DNA from: Bosea sp. 29B
GTDB taxonomy: Bacteria; Pseudomonadota; Alphaproteobacteria; Rhizobiales; Beijerinckiaceae
NCBI RefSeq assembly: GCF_902506165.1
Contig: NZ_LR733817.1
Location: 2,837,937-2,901,936, forward strand
DNA length: 64,000 bases
Reading direction: 5' to 3'
Numbering within the stretch: position 1 is the first letter of the stretch; every line of letters begins with the position of its first letter. Of the stretch, positions 52,023-60,835 are shown piece after piece. Made by a program: the position numbers and the translations under genes. The notes below the pieces were generated by a model that worked only from the letters and a program-made list of their open reading frames with translations, made no database searches and was not told the origin of the DNA.

Positions 52023-53015
52023 TCAGTTCTGCAGGATCGCCGAACCCTGCCTGTCCATGTCGATCGGGATCAGGAACGCCTTCTGCATTCTCTCGTTGAA
52101 CGCGGCCCTGCGCTCGGGCGGAATAACCATCAGCAGGAAGCCACCCCCGCCCGCTCCGCAGAGCTTGCCGCCATAGGCTCCGGCCTCGATCGCCGCGTCA
52201 TAGAGTTCGTTGATCTCGGGCGTCGAAACCTTGGTCGAAAGGCTGCGCTTGATCATCCAGCCTTCGTGCATCATGGCGCCGAAAGTCGCGAGCATTCGCT
52301 CCGGATCGCTCCCTTCGAGCACCTCGACCGCCTGCGTCGTCAACGCCAGAAGCTCACCGAGCTCGCGGTCGACCTTGCGCTCGCGCGTCGCCTCGATCTG
52401 CTCCTTCACCGTGGCCGAAGCCGAACGCTGAATGCCCGTATAGATCAGGACGAGCGAGGACAGCAGCATGTTCTGGCTGTCGGAATGCATCTGGACGGGC
52501 GATATGCGAATCCGGCCGTCGACGAAATCGAAGCGGTTGAGCCCACCGAAGGCCGCATGCAACTGGTCCTGGACACCGACGCTGTCATTGAGCAGCTCGC
52601 GCTCGGCGTGGATGGCGGCAAGCCCCAGATCGAGCCTGGTCATCTGCTCGGCCTTGAGTGCCTTGACCAGATTGATCAAGCCGACCGTGAAGGCCGACGA
52701 GCTTCCGAGGCCGCTGCTGGCCGGAAGATCGGCGATCACACTCATATCGAGTGCCTCGTCGACCTTATAGTACTTTAACACCTCTCGAATGACCGGATGC
52801 TGAATATCCTCGATCCTGGTCGTATTCTCCAGGCGGCTGTAGCTCAGTCGATACTTGTAATCGATGAAAGTCGCGAGGCGCAGCGCACTGATATAGATAT
52901 ATTTATTGATCGCCATGCCGACGACCGCACCCGGAAAGCGAGAGAAGTACTCGGGATAGTCAGTACCGCCGCCGAAGAAGCTGACGCGCAATGGAGTTCG
53001 CGAGGTGATGAGCAT
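52023..53015 (-). CDS. hddA: D-glycero-alpha-D-manno-heptose 7-phosphate kinase (GHMP)
   Basis: A 330-residue GHMP kinase. TPLRVSFFGGGTDYPEYF is the N-terminal motif, LPASSGLGSSSAFTVGL the ATP loop and KLCGAGGGGFLLMV the C-terminal motif. This wording is that of HddA, which phosphorylates heptose 7-phosphate at C1 in the GDP-heptose route. gmhA, gmhB and hddC are all within 5 kb, which supports the assignment. Confidence 0.9.
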   Translation of the reverse strand: MLITSRTPLRVSFFGGGTDYPEYFSRFPGAVVGMAINKYIYISALRLATFIDYKYRLSYSRLENTTRIEDIQHPVIREVLKYYKVDEALDMSVIADLPASSGLGSSSAFTVGLINLVKALKAEQMTRLDLGLAAIHAERELLNDSVGVQDQLHAAFGGLNRFDFVDGRIRISPVQMHSDSQNMLLSSLVLIYTGIQRSASATVKEQIEATRERKVDRELGELLALTTQAVEVLEGSDPERMLATFGAMMHEGWMIKRSLSTKVSTPEINELYDAAIEAGAYGGKLCGAGGGGFLLMVIPPERRAAFNERMQKAFLIPIDMDRQGSAILQN

Positions 53016-53079
53016 TGTGCGTTCCTGGCACGGCGGTGCGCCTCCACGCGGGAGGCGCCTTGTCCCGAGGCCCTGAGAA

Positions 53080-54018
53080 TCAGACGTTCGAGAACTTGCT
53101 GTTCCGGATCATGCGATAGCCGCGGATCAGCTCCTGGATGCCGGCATCCAGCGAATGGTCCGGGCTCCAGCCCGAAGCTTCGATCTTGGCGTTCGAGACG
53201 ATGTAGTCGCGCTTGTCCGGATCCTCGCCGATCGGCGATTCCAGATAGGAGAACTCGGGGATGAAGCGCTTGATGCGCTCGCACAGCTCCAGCTTCGACA
53301 GGTTCGCATCGGACAGGCCGACGTTGAAAGCGTTGTTGTTGAGCTTGCCGTAATTCGCCAGCATGTGACGAAACGCCTTCGAGACGTCGCGCACATGGAT
53401 GTAGTTGCGCTTGAAATTACCCTCGAAGATCACGACGGCACGGTCGGTGACGGCACGATAGGTAAAATCGTTCACGAGCAGGTCGACGCGCATGCGCGGC
53501 GCCATGCCGAACACCGTGGCGAGGCGCAAGGTGATGCCGTTGCCGTTGTCGAGAACGGCCTTCTCCGCATCGCACTTCGTCGTCCCGTAAAGCGAGATCG
53601 GGTTGAGCGGCGTCTCCTCGGTGCACATCTCGCCCTTGGTGCCGACCCCATAACCCGAGTTCGTCGTCGGATAGACGATCCGCTGGCTCGGGCTCAGGAG
53701 TTTCACGGCCAGACGCACGGCATCGAGATTGGTCGTCACCGCGCCGATCGGATCCTGCTTGCACAGCGGTGCACCAACCAATGCAGCGAGCGGAATCACC
53801 ACGTCGGCGCGCGCGACCAGCGACTTCATCAAGGACTCGTCGCGGGCGTCGCCTCGCACCGGCTCGAAATTGGGATCGGCACAGAGCTGGGCCAGCACAG
53901 TGTCGTTGCGATTATAAGTATCGAGCGCAATGACCTGGTGCCCCTCGCGAAGCAGATCGGGAATCAGGATGCAGCCAATGTAGCCGGCTGCACCGGTCAC
54001 CAGAATACGCTGTGCCAT
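53080..54018 (-). CDS. NAD-dependent epimerase/dehydratase
   Basis: A 312-residue extended SDR. ILVTGAAGYIGCILIPDLL binds NAD, PTTNSGYGVG and YGTTKCDAEKAV hold the catalytic residues, and NYIHVRDVSKAFRHML is the substrate-proximal motif. It is first in the leftward block, 64 bases ahead of hddA, so it may act on GDP-heptose. Epimerase or dehydratase activity cannot be distinguished here. Confidence 0.88.
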   Translation of the reverse strand: MAQRILVTGAAGYIGCILIPDLLREGHQVIALDTYNRNDTVLAQLCADPNFEPVRGDARDESLMKSLVARADVVIPLAALVGAPLCKQDPIGAVTTNLDAVRLAVKLLSPSQRIVYPTTNSGYGVGTKGEMCTEETPLNPISLYGTTKCDAEKAVLDNGNGITLRLATVFGMAPRMRVDLLVNDFTYRAVTDRAVVIFEGNFKRNYIHVRDVSKAFRHMLANYGKLNNNAFNVGLSDANLSKLELCERIKRFIPEFSYLESPIGEDPDKRDYIVSNAKIEASGWSPDHSLDAGIQELIRGYRMIRNSKFSNV

Positions 54019-54228
54019 CTTGAAAAAAGCCCCGCTCGGAATCGTTTCGGGCCGCCATGTTTCTGGACGCGTATGGCGAGCAGTGGCTCTTTAGACAAAC
54101 TGGGAAAGCACCACAACCCCTCGCGCGCCGCCGCCGCCGGCTCCCCTTGACGCTGCGGTCGAAGGCCGATTAAACCACGCCTTCCCGGCGGACCGGCCGT
54201 ATTCGGGGCCCACGCGAAAGCTCAAACC

Positions 54229-54798
54229 TTGAGTATATTGTCCTATCTGGAAGAGTCGCGCCGTGTCATAGCGGCCAGCGAAACCCACCCCGGCATCGCC
54301 CGCACCGACGCGGCCGTCGCGATCATCAGCGAAGCGCTCTCCGCTGGCAAGCCGCTGCTCGTCTGCGGCAATGGCGGCTCGGCTTCGGACGCGATGCACA
54401 TCACCGGCGAACTGGTCGGCCGCTTCCTGAAGGAGCGCAAGGCGCTGAACTGCATCTGCCTGTCGAGCAACCCGAGCGTGCTGACCGCTTGGTCGAACGA
54501 TTATTCCTTCGAGACCGTGTTCTCCCGCCAGGTTGAGGCGTACGGACAAGAGGGAGGCGTTGTCCTCGGCATCAGCACGTCCGGCAATTCCGCCAACATC
54601 GTCAAAGCGTTCGAGACCGCCCATGCTCTCGGCATGAAGACGGTCGCCCTGACCGGACAAGGCGGCGGCGCCATGGCCGCCCATAGCGACGTCCTGATCG
54701 ACGTGCCGTCGCGTTCGACGCCGCTGATCCAGCAGGTCCACATCGTCCTCTACCACTATATCTGCGAGCACGTTGAAACCGCCACGATGGGACGCTGA
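54229..54798 (+). CDS. gmhA: Sedoheptulose 7-phosphate isomerase
   Basis: A 189-residue SIS-domain isomerase that makes D-glycero-D-manno-heptose 7-phosphate. LVCGNGGSASDAMHITGELV is the family signature, with the catalytic Glu, and SGNSANIVKAFETAH and LTGQGGGAMAAHSDV follow; the C-terminal His is in QQVHIVLYHYICEHVE. It starts with TTG. It opens the rightward block, divergent from the epimerase across 210 bases that must hold both promoters. Confidence 0.93.
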   Translation: MSILSYLEESRRVIAASETHPGIARTDAAVAIISEALSAGKPLLVCGNGGSASDAMHITGELVGRFLKERKALNCICLSSNPSVLTAWSNDYSFETVFSRQVEAYGQEGGVVLGISTSGNSANIVKAFETAHALGMKTVALTGQGGGAMAAHSDVLIDVPSRSTPLIQQVHIVLYHYICEHVETATMGR

Positions 54799-54851
54799 CG
54801 CTGCCCTCCCTTCCGCAACAGAGCGCCGCGCAGAACGCGCCGATCGACGAT

Positions 54852-55568
54852 GTGACCGCCGTCATCCTGGCCGGCGGACAGGGCACCCGTATCCGCACGC
54901 TCTTTCCGGATGTTCCGAAACCTCTGATCCCGGTGGCCGGCCGGCCCTTCCTGGACTGGCTGACCCTCTATCTGGCAGCTGCGGGACTGCGGTCCTTCGT
55001 CTATTCCACCGGATACAAGGGCAGTCAGATCGACGACTGGTGCCGCGATGACGCGTTTCCCGGCTGCCGGCGCATCAGCGTCCACGAGCGTGAGCTGCTG
55101 GGCACCGGCGGTGGCCTGCTGAACTGTCTCGATGAAGCGGGCGATTGGATTCTCGTCGCCAACGGCGACGGGGTATGCATGACCGGCATCGACCGGTTGT
55201 TGGCTTTGCGGCACGTGCCAGGGGTCGATGGCGGACTGATCGGCGTCCATGTGCCGGACACGTCGGCCTATGGCAGCCTCGACAGCGACGACGACGGCAA
55301 GTTGGTGCGGTTTCGCGAGAAGCAGCCGGGCACCGGCTACGTCAACAGCGGTATCTATTTGTTTCGCAAGTCAGCACTGATGCCGCTGCGGCGGCAGGGG
55401 GTCCTGAGTCTCGAGCGGGACCTGATTCCGGAGATGCTCGCGGCCGGCCGTAATTTCCAGGTTGTGCATTGCGCGCAAGCACCCTTCATCGATATCGGCA
55501 CTCCGGAAGCGATGATGCGTGCAAACGACTTCGTCACGACCCATCTCGCCCATTTGGCACCCTGTTAA
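54852..55568 (+). CDS. hddC: Heptose 1-phosphate guanylyltransferase
   Basis: A 238-residue nucleotidyltransferase. VTAVILAGGQGTRIRTLF is the nucleotide-binding motif and VPKPLIPVAGRPFLDWL the substrate-side motif; DGVCMTGIDRLL holds a metal-binding Asp. It is compact, like HddC, which makes GDP-D-glycero-alpha-D-manno-heptose. It starts with GTG, 53 bases after gmhA. The assignment to heptose rests on the company of gmhA, hddA and gmhB. Confidence 0.88.
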   Translation: MTAVILAGGQGTRIRTLFPDVPKPLIPVAGRPFLDWLTLYLAAAGLRSFVYSTGYKGSQIDDWCRDDAFPGCRRISVHERELLGTGGGLLNCLDEAGDWILVANGDGVCMTGIDRLLALRHVPGVDGGLIGVHVPDTSAYGSLDSDDDGKLVRFREKQPGTGYVNSGIYLFRKSALMPLRRQGVLSLERDLIPEMLAAGRNFQVVHCAQAPFIDIGTPEAMMRANDFVTTHLAHLAPC

Positions 55569-55618
55569 GAAGGGCACAGCCGGCCGCGCGGCCCGGCAAC
55601 GCCCCCGAAAAGGCCGGG

Positions 55619-56725
55619 ATGAAGAGCGCTATCTGGTATTGGGGTACAGGCGGGGCGGGATCGCGCGTGATGATGCGGATCGCGGACCGCCTGTCCGACG
55701 CCTATGGCGCCGGACAGGTCGCGCTGTTGATGCATGCGCAAAGCGATTTCCTCGATGCGGCGCGCCAACGCGGCCACCGCGTCTTCACCGTCGGCGGCGC
55801 GGCGGGACATCGCGCCAAGTTGGGGCTTTTGCTCGCGGCGCCCCGGCGTGCAGGCCAATTGCTCGCCGCGCTGCTTCGCCACCGCCCGAAGGTGGTCATC
55901 ATCCCGATGAACTTCGCCTTGGCGTGCCCGCTGGCCTTGCTTGTCAAAGCCCTGGGCGGCCGGCTGGTCTATGTCGTCCACGACGCTGAGCCCCACTCCG
56001 GCGATTTCGCGCCGGCCTATCAGCGCGCGACGCAGCGCTGGCTGGTCGGCCAGGCGCATGTGGTTGTGGCGATGTCGCAAGGCGTCGCAGCGCGCATGCG
56101 CGAGCTTCAGCCGGAACTGGCTGCTGATGCGATCGATGTCGTGCCGCTCCACATGCTGGCACGGGAGCCGCGACGCGGCGGACGTCCAAACCCGGAAGGG
56201 CCGCTGCGTCTCCTGTTCATGGGGCGGCTGCTGCCCTACAAGGGCCTCGACTTATTGGCGCAGGCGCTTTCACAGCTTTCACAGCGAACAGACTGGCGGC
56301 TGACCATTGCCGGCGACGGTCCCGAGCGAGAGCAGGTGCAGCGCTGGTTCGGCGGTATGCCGCAGGTCGATCTCACGCGCCTGAGGCCTTTCGAGGAAGC
56401 CGAGGTCGAAGAATTGATCGACAGCCATGACATCATGCTCTGCCCCTATCGCGACGCCAGCCAGTCCGGCTCTGTGGCGGAGGCGCTCTATGGCGCGATG
56501 CCGAGCCTGGTGACGCCGTCGGGCGCTCTCGCCGAGCAGATCGGGTACGGTGCCGCGGGCTGGATCACAGCGGCTGCGACACCCGAGGCGATCGCAGCGG
56601 CGGTCGCCGATTGTCTCGACAACCGCGACACCTACGCCGCGCGCTCGGCATCGACGGCGGCCTTCGCCCGGGCCGAGCTGGCCTTCAACGCGTGGCCAGC
56701 CATTCTCGCCAAAGCGACCACTTGA
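55619..56725 (+). CDS. Glycosyltransferase family 4
   Basis: A 368-residue GT-B enzyme. WYWGTGGAGSRVMMRIADRL is the N-terminal glycine loop, LVYVVHDAEPHSGDF the acceptor-side motif, LRLLFMGRLLPYKGLDLLAQAL the start of the donor domain, and DIMLCPYRDASQSGSVAEAL the E-x7-E region. The substrate sugar is unknown but the gene sits inside the heptose operon. The ATG at 55619 is preferred; the 50 codons before it lack similarity. Confidence 0.88.
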   Translation: MKSAIWYWGTGGAGSRVMMRIADRLSDAYGAGQVALLMHAQSDFLDAARQRGHRVFTVGGAAGHRAKLGLLLAAPRRAGQLLAALLRHRPKVVIIPMNFALACPLALLVKALGGRLVYVVHDAEPHSGDFAPAYQRATQRWLVGQAHVVVAMSQGVAARMRELQPELAADAIDVVPLHMLAREPRRGGRPNPEGPLRLLFMGRLLPYKGLDLLAQALSQLSQRTDWRLTIAGDGPEREQVQRWFGGMPQVDLTRLRPFEEAEVEELIDSHDIMLCPYRDASQSGSVAEALYGAMPSLVTPSGALAEQIGYGAAGWITAAATPEAIAAAVADCLDNRDTYAARSASTAAFARAELAFNAWPAILAKATT

Positions 56726-56790
56726 TTCAGACGCATGACGCGGCGCTTTCCACAGACTATGTACGAAAATCCGGCAGCAGGAATCGCATA

Positions 56791-57456
56791 GTGAGTTTCG
56801 AGGGATTGATCGACGGTGTCGGGCTTTGGGCCGAAAGCCCGACGCGGCGTGAACTCGCGGGACGACCGGCACTGTTTCTCGATCGCGACGGCGTCATCGT
56901 CGAGGAAACCCACTATCTTTCGCGCGCCGAGGACATGGTCATGATTCCCGGCGTCGCGGAGGCTATCGCCAAAGCCAATGCCCGCGAGATTCCCGTGATC
57001 GTCGTGACGAATCAGGCTGGGATCGCGCGTGGATATTACGGCTGGGAGGATTTCGCCAAGGTCCAGGCAGCCATCATCGCCGCGCTGGCCGCGGCCGGGG
57101 CGACCTTGGACGTCGTTCTGGCCTGCGGCTATCACGGGGTCGGAACGGGGCCCCTTGCCGTGGCGGACCATGCCTGGCGGAAACCGAATTGCGGCATGCT
57201 CGACTATGCTGCCGAGCGCCACGGCATTGATCTGAGCCGGTCCTGGATCGTCGGCGACAAGGTTTCGGATCTTGAGGCCGGGTTGAAAGCTGGTTTGGCC
57301 GGCGGTTTCCTGGTCAGGACAGGGCATGGCGAAGCCGAAGCCGGATCGATGCCCTTGGCGCGGGCGCCGTTTCTAGACGGAACGTTCGCTGCCGGCGTCC
57401 GCGACAACGCCGGCATCGCTATTGGCGAACTTCTGCACGATCATCGACTTGGATAG
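56791..57456 (+). CDS. gmhB: Heptose 1,7-bisphosphate phosphatase (HAD)
   Basis: A 221-residue HAD-superfamily phosphatase. The catalytic Asp31 and Asp33 are in FLDRDGVIVEE. VVTNQAGIARGYY and WIVGDKVSDLEAGLKAG are motifs II and IV. It removes the C7 phosphate after HddA. The usual GmhB zinc site (C-x-H ... C-x-C-R-K-P) is altered: Cys112 and His115 remain, but the Cys pair is His127 and Trp129, and a new Cys134 follows RKP. A GTG start without upstream similarity is used. Confidence 0.88.
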   Translation: MSFEGLIDGVGLWAESPTRRELAGRPALFLDRDGVIVEETHYLSRAEDMVMIPGVAEAIAKANAREIPVIVVTNQAGIARGYYGWEDFAKVQAAIIAALAAAGATLDVVLACGYHGVGTGPLAVADHAWRKPNCGMLDYAAERHGIDLSRSWIVGDKVSDLEAGLKAGLAGGFLVRTGHGEAEAGSMPLARAPFLDGTFAAGVRDNAGIAIGELLHDHRLG

Positions 57457-57573
57457 AAATTCCGAGCTCCTGCGACATGCCATGCTCCGATGTGAATCTG
57501 CGAATGGGGAACGGTCTGGAGTTGTTTCCAATTGCGCCCCCGAAGTGCGCTCCGGTTTAATAGGCCTTCGCCG

Positions 57574-58905
57574 ATGTCCCTGAACGGCAAAGCCCGCCTT
57601 CTGATCGTCGACCAGTCGCTTCGCGACATGGTCGGCCATCACTTCGAATATGATCTCGCGGTCGGTGACAGCGCGGCAGAGCACGGCCTGTCGGCCTCCG
57701 TGCTGGCCCATGCGAGCTTCAAAGACCTGACGCTTTTCGGCGACATACCGGCGACGCCCTGGTTCACGCAGACTTATTACAGCGTCGATCGCTCCAGGAG
57801 CGTCCAGCTCGCGCGCCGCCTGTTGCAGAAGCTCCCAATCTCGCTGCGCGCGCCGCTCATCCGGGTCGCCTCCTCGGTGCTCGGTCGCCTGAGGGCCAGG
57901 GAAGGAGCAACCTCGCAAGCGAAGACGGCGCCCCTACCGGTTTTTGGCGCCGAGCTCGGGCGATATCTCGATGTCCAGGGCTTCGGATCGCAGGACCATG
58001 TCCTGATTCACACGATCAACATGTCCGAGCTGCATTCGGCCATGGCAGCGTTCGCGAATGTCGAAGGCGGACCGATGCTGCATGTCGTCCTGCGGCGCGA
58101 CGCCGATGAGCCCGGCATCCGCTCGGGCCCGTGGGGCGGGGCGCCGGGCGCATTCGAGCGTCTCGCCGCCGCACCCGCGCTGGCTCGGCGCGTCGCGTTC
58201 TATACGGACAGCGCGGGGCTGGCCCGGCAGTATCACGAGATGGCTCCCGATCTGCTCTTCCGGGTGCTGCCCGTGCCTTATCCCGTTCCCGCAGATCACC
58301 CGGTCGGCCGGTCGCGCCAAGCCGGCCCGCTGAGGCTGACCTATGTCGGCGATGCCCGCGTCGAAAAAGGATACGATCACCTGCCACAGCTCATGAGCGA
58401 GCTCGGCGAGACGCTGATCGACGGACGGACGGCCAGGCTGGTCGCGCAATCCAATGCCGCCATGAGTCTGGAGGACGATGTCATCGCCCGAGCGCGCGAT
58501 ACCTTGAAGCGGTATCCGACCACTCAGGTCGAGCTGCTGACACAGGTGCTCGCCGTCGACGAGTTCAATACGCTGTTGTCGGATGCCGATATCGTCATCC
58601 TGCCTTATGATGCCCAGAACTATCGCAACCGCAGCTCTGGCATCCTCGTGCAGGCGATCGCAGCCGGAAAGCCGGTCGTGATCCCGTCCCGCACCTGGCT
58701 GTCGGACACTGCGCCTGCCGGAACCAATGTCCAGTTCGATACCCCGAAGCAATTGGGCCAGGCCGTTGCGACCGCGATCCGGTCCTTCGACGCCCTCTCG
58801 GAGGAGGCGGCGCGGAACGCGCCGGCATGGCGCGCCTTCCACAATGGTTCGAATCTCGTCGGCATCCTGAAGAACGCGCTCGAAATGGCTGGCCGGGATA
58901 CGTGA
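57574..58905 (+). CDS. Glycosyltransferase, GT4-like
   Basis: A 443-residue protein with a GT-B donor domain at about 240-400: LRLTYVGDARVEKGYDHLP, DADIVILPYDAQNYRNRSSG and VQAIAAGKPVVIPSRTWL are the typical blocks. The N-terminal half (LLIVDQSLRDMVGHHFEYDL) is divergent. The ATG at 57574 is chosen. Its stop overlaps the next glycosyltransferase start by four bases (GTGA). Confidence 0.85.
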   Translation: MSLNGKARLLIVDQSLRDMVGHHFEYDLAVGDSAAEHGLSASVLAHASFKDLTLFGDIPATPWFTQTYYSVDRSRSVQLARRLLQKLPISLRAPLIRVASSVLGRLRAREGATSQAKTAPLPVFGAELGRYLDVQGFGSQDHVLIHTINMSELHSAMAAFANVEGGPMLHVVLRRDADEPGIRSGPWGGAPGAFERLAAAPALARRVAFYTDSAGLARQYHEMAPDLLFRVLPVPYPVPADHPVGRSRQAGPLRLTYVGDARVEKGYDHLPQLMSELGETLIDGRTARLVAQSNAAMSLEDDVIARARDTLKRYPTTQVELLTQVLAVDEFNTLLSDADIVILPYDAQNYRNRSSGILVQAIAAGKPVVIPSRTWLSDTAPAGTNVQFDTPKQLGQAVATAIRSFDALSEEAARNAPAWRAFHNGSNLVGILKNALEMAGRDT

Positions 58906-60176
58906 CAGAGATCGATCTCAGCGAACCGCCCGCGCCAGGACGGCCCCGCGCCAGGGTCGCCATCATATTTCCCGCGCAGCATCTGCGCGATGCGGCGGGA
59001 GCCGCAGAAGTCCTCCGCCAGCAACATGAATGGCTGACCGAGCAAGGCTATGCCAGCCATCTCGTGCTGACCGCGCCGAGCCTGTCGCCGTTGCGAAGCT
59101 GGCGCGCCGAGCAAGCCGAACAGGCGCTTTCGCAGGCGCGGGCACTGGGCTTCGACAAGATCACGGTGGTCGGGGTGGGCTGGCGACGTCCCCGCCGCTG
59201 GCCCGCGATCCTACGGCTCGCGATCGCGGTCCTGCGGCAAGACTGGTCCCTGGATACCGATCTCGCGACCTCGGGCGTGCTCGATACGGAAGCCATTCGG
59301 CTCCGGTTGCGAAACGAGACCGATTTCGTCATCTGCAATTATCTGTCGGGCATATCGGTGGCCAACGATCTGGCGCCTCCGGAACGGCAGCTGGTGATCC
59401 TCCATGACTGGATCGACACGGCACCATCGCCCGGCATCGCCCGGATCCTGCGGGAAAATCGCGGCAGGCTCGCGCTGAACGCCGAGGAAGCAAAGCGGAT
59501 CACGCTCGCGGCGCCGGAGCACCCATGCCTTGTCGGCATTCCCGTGAGGCTCTCCAAGGATGGCACGGTTGCGCCTCGCTCCCGACCGTTGCACCTCGCC
59601 GATGCGCTCGCCGCATCTGGCCCTGAGGCTCCGGCCGCGGCACAATCGCCAGCGACAGCCTCCCCCGAGGGCAGCCAGGCTATCGATCTTCTGTTCGTCG
59701 GCGGCGCGCACGTTCCCAACCGGGAAGGCATCACCGCTTTCGTGCGCGATTGCTTCGGTCCTTTCCTGTCCACTCGCGGCATCAATCTCGTCATTGCCGG
59801 CACCGTTGGGCAGCATCTCGATCTCGCCCCGCTTCCCGGCCTCCACATCGTCGGGCGAGTCCGAGATCTGAGGCCGCTTTACGATGCGGCCCGTCTCGTG
59901 ATCGTGCCGCTACTCACCGGCACCGGAATCTCGATCAAGACGCTGGAAGCCATTGGCATAGACAAGCCGGTTCTCGCCACGCCGGTCGGCCTGCGCGGGT
60001 TAGGAGACGCCGCAGACCTCGCCCATCCGCCCCCGTTCGACCAAAGATGGGCCAACCGGATCCTCGAACTCCTCGAAAGCCCCGAACGTCTCGAACGGAA
60101 CCGGGCGGAGCTGAAACGTTTGGCGCGCGGACAATCGCTCGGGGAGGCGCTGGCCGGGGCCTTGGCCTCCCTCTGA
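58902..60176 (+). CDS. Glycosyltransferase family 4
   Basis: A 424-residue GT-B enzyme, beginning with GTG inside the previous stop. The donor domain shows AIDLLFVGGAHVPNREGIT, LHIVGRVRDLRPLYDAARL and VPLLTGTGISIKTLEAIGID, followed by KPVLATPVGLRGL. The linker ahead of it is rich in Ala and Pro. It is the last gene of the operon started by gmhA; downstream DNA is IS-derived. Confidence 0.86.
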   Translation: MTEIDLSEPPAPGRPRARVAIIFPAQHLRDAAGAAEVLRQQHEWLTEQGYASHLVLTAPSLSPLRSWRAEQAEQALSQARALGFDKITVVGVGWRRPRRWPAILRLAIAVLRQDWSLDTDLATSGVLDTEAIRLRLRNETDFVICNYLSGISVANDLAPPERQLVILHDWIDTAPSPGIARILRENRGRLALNAEEAKRITLAAPEHPCLVGIPVRLSKDGTVAPRSRPLHLADALAASGPEAPAAAQSPATASPEGSQAIDLLFVGGAHVPNREGITAFVRDCFGPFLSTRGINLVIAGTVGQHLDLAPLPGLHIVGRVRDLRPLYDAARLVIVPLLTGTGISIKTLEAIGIDKPVLATPVGLRGLGDAADLAHPPPFDQRWANRILELLESPERLERNRAELKRLARGQSLGEALAGALASL

Positions 60177-60257
60177 ATGGGCAACGCGCGCTAGCATCGA
60201 GGCCAGCCGTCCATTGGCAATCACCGAGGTCCAACTTGCGGGAGGAGGGCGGATCAG

Positions 60258-60380
60258 TCACCGAATTCGCGGCCGGGCAGCGCTTCGAGCTAGCCGGCAA
60301 ATCTCCGCCACCGAAATCCCGTCCGCGCCCTGCTTCAGGATGAACGCTTTCTGCGCGTCCGAGAACTTCGAATCCTTCAT
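60258..60380 (-). pseudogene. Remnant of an IS3-family orfA
   Basis: Read from 60380 downward, the strand encodes MKDSKFSDAQKAFILKQG, then ADGISVAEICR, the first helix-turn-helix of IS3-family OrfA proteins (compare MRPSRFTEEQIIGMLKEQ of the complete copy at 63328). After about 31 residues similarity stops and a stop codon follows at 60258. It is a different IS3 relative from the right-end element. It shows that this part of the island was rearranged. Confidence 0.7.
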
Positions 60381-60453
60381 CGTCTTCCGCTCCTCCCAGC
60401 CCGTGGGAAACGACATGGAAAACTCTAACCCAAAGCGATCCAGTTTTAGGGGC

Positions 60454-60708
60454 TCAGATCACGCCCCAGCGCTCAATCGCCCGGTTCACCGGCTCGTAGA
60501 AATCCAGGGCGCGAGAATCCCATTTCCAGTAGTAGTAGGAGAAGCCGTGTTTCAGAGCGGCATGGTAGGTTTCAAATTGGATGACGGCCTGCGGCTCGGC
60601 AAGTAGCAGGGTTTCAAGGCATTGCGAGAAATCGTGGTAGCGATCGCTGACGGCGTCGCCGCCCAGGCTGGTCAACGTTGAAATCGCTTCTTCAATCGTT
60701 CTAGACAT
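60454..60708 (-). CDS. Hypothetical small protein
   Basis: An 84-residue protein with a helical N-terminus (IEEAISTLTSLGGDAVSDRY) and an aromatic-rich C-terminus (GFSYYYWKWDSRALDFYEPV). No signal peptide or membrane helix. No family is recognised. It lies between an IS3 remnant and the wecE-like gene on the opposite strand and may be an accessory passenger. Confidence 0.55.
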   Translation of the reverse strand: MSRTIEEAISTLTSLGGDAVSDRYHDFSQCLETLLLAEPQAVIQFETYHAALKHGFSYYYWKWDSRALDFYEPVNRAIERWGVI

Positions 60709-60835
60709 GCGTGGGCTCGTCAGCGATGGCTCAGCTTATCAGCAGGGTTTTTATCGGCAGGGTTTCCGCGCGACATAACCGGACGTTATGATATCTGCCT
60801 GTCAAAGCGGCAAAAAATACCGAAAGAGCAGCAAG

